Positions 63,845 to 64,000 of a DNA stretch of 64,000 nucleotides are shown one piece after another. Source of the stretch: HT1-32 sp040219025 (lineage in GTDB: Bacteria > Pseudomonadota > Alphaproteobacteria > Rhodospirillales > HT1-32); contig JAVJTE010000020.1 of the NCBI GenBank assembly GCA_040219025.1, positions 310,001 to 374,000 on the forward strand, written 5' to 3'. The notes under the pieces are model-generated. The model was given only the letters and a program-made list of their open reading frames with translations. It was not told the DNA's origin and searched no databases. The position numbers were made by a program, and so were the translations under genes. Within the stretch, counting starts at the first letter, position 1. Each line of letters begins with the position of its first letter.

Positions 63845-64000
63845 ATGCAGGGAATTATTGATATCGCGGTCGCCAATCTGCTGGCTCCCATGGTGCTGTT
63901 CTTTGCGCTTGGTTTCATCGCCGCGCTGGTCAGAAGTGACCTTGCGATTCCGGATGCAGTTGCCAAGGGTATTTCGCTGTATCTGGTGATGGCCATTGGC
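63845..64000 (+). CDS. SbtA-like sodium-dependent bicarbonate transporter (N-terminal part)
   Basis: The first 52 codons of a gene that runs off the window. MQGIIDIAVANLLAPMVLFFALGFIAALVRSDL-type start and KGISLYLVMAIG match the first membrane segments of the SbtA/DUF897 family, which move bicarbonate with sodium. An AAGGA ribosome site lies about 14 bp before the ATG. A carbonic anhydrase gene is 4.6 kb upstream on the other strand, but the link to carbon uptake is an inference. Confidence 0.75.
   Translation, partial: MQGIIDIAVANLLAPMVLFFALGFIAALVRSDLAIPDAVAKGISLYLVMAIG

Overview
The window is 64 kb of dense, high-GC chromosomal sequence (roughly 60-65% G+C by eye) from an alphaproteobacterium. 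The lineage is inferred from the gene order mdh-sucC-sucD-sucA-sucB-lpd on one strand, the hrcA-grpE pair, the split glycine decarboxylase (gcvPA/gcvPB), and a dispersed palindromic repeat of a kind common in alphaproteobacterial genomes. The family or order cannot be fixed from this window. I saw no tRNA, rRNA, CRISPR array, insertion sequence, prophage gene or plasmid gene. The only gene-free stretch over 300 bases is 27811-28188, and it is filled by a tandem glycine riboswitch.

Layout. 1-6.9 kb: the end of a radical SAM gene, then a leftward operon of a peroxidase-related enzyme, an isopenicillin-N-synthase-like oxygenase and a giant hybrid histidine kinase with nine PAS modules, seven of them in tandem. 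6.9-12.1 kb: grpE, hrcA and a RutE-like nitroreductase (leftward), then a rightward operon of a small AtzG/GatC-like protein, an amidase and an alpha/beta hydrolase. 12.3-21.3 kb: the TCA block lpd, sucB, sucA, sucD, sucC, mdh (leftward). 21.5-23.4 kb: a MarR-GNAT fusion with a coupled EamA transporter. 23.5-28.1 kb: the glycine cleavage operon gcvT-gcvH-gcvPA-gcvPB behind its riboswitch.

28.2-39.5 kb is a mixed accessory stretch: a membrane-anchored HTH protein, several lipoproteins, CDGSH and RNase HI genes, two TauD-type dioxygenases, a LysR regulator, a carboxymuconolactone-decarboxylase-like protein, ettA, an MBL hydrolase, a YaiI-family protein and a GFA protein. 39.5-47.8 kb is a rightward run of glyQ, glyS, ppdK, meaB and an HPt-REC-REC-GGDEF diguanylate cyclase. 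47.8-56.7 kb: ygfZ (leftward), then a translationally coupled surface-polysaccharide cluster (five glycosyltransferases and asnB), followed by a dihydroorotase-like gene whose metal site is altered.

56.7-64 kb: a glutathione transferase, threonine aldolase, beta-carbonic anhydrase, a photolyase with a coupled 55-residue DUF2256 protein, N-formylglutamate amidohydrolase, an SLC13/RCK permease and the start of an SbtA-like bicarbonate transporter.

The core metabolism is conventional: TCA cycle from 2-oxoglutarate to oxaloacetate, glycine cleavage under glycine control, glycyl-tRNA synthesis, and pyruvate-phosphate dikinase. Less usual points are the PAS-array kinase co-transcribed with two redox enzymes, the amidase operon, the substituted dihydroorotase, the photolyase-DUF2256 pair, and a 22-codon ORF containing an 18-bp perfect palindrome. 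No clearly undescribed multi-gene system can be proven from the sequence alone.
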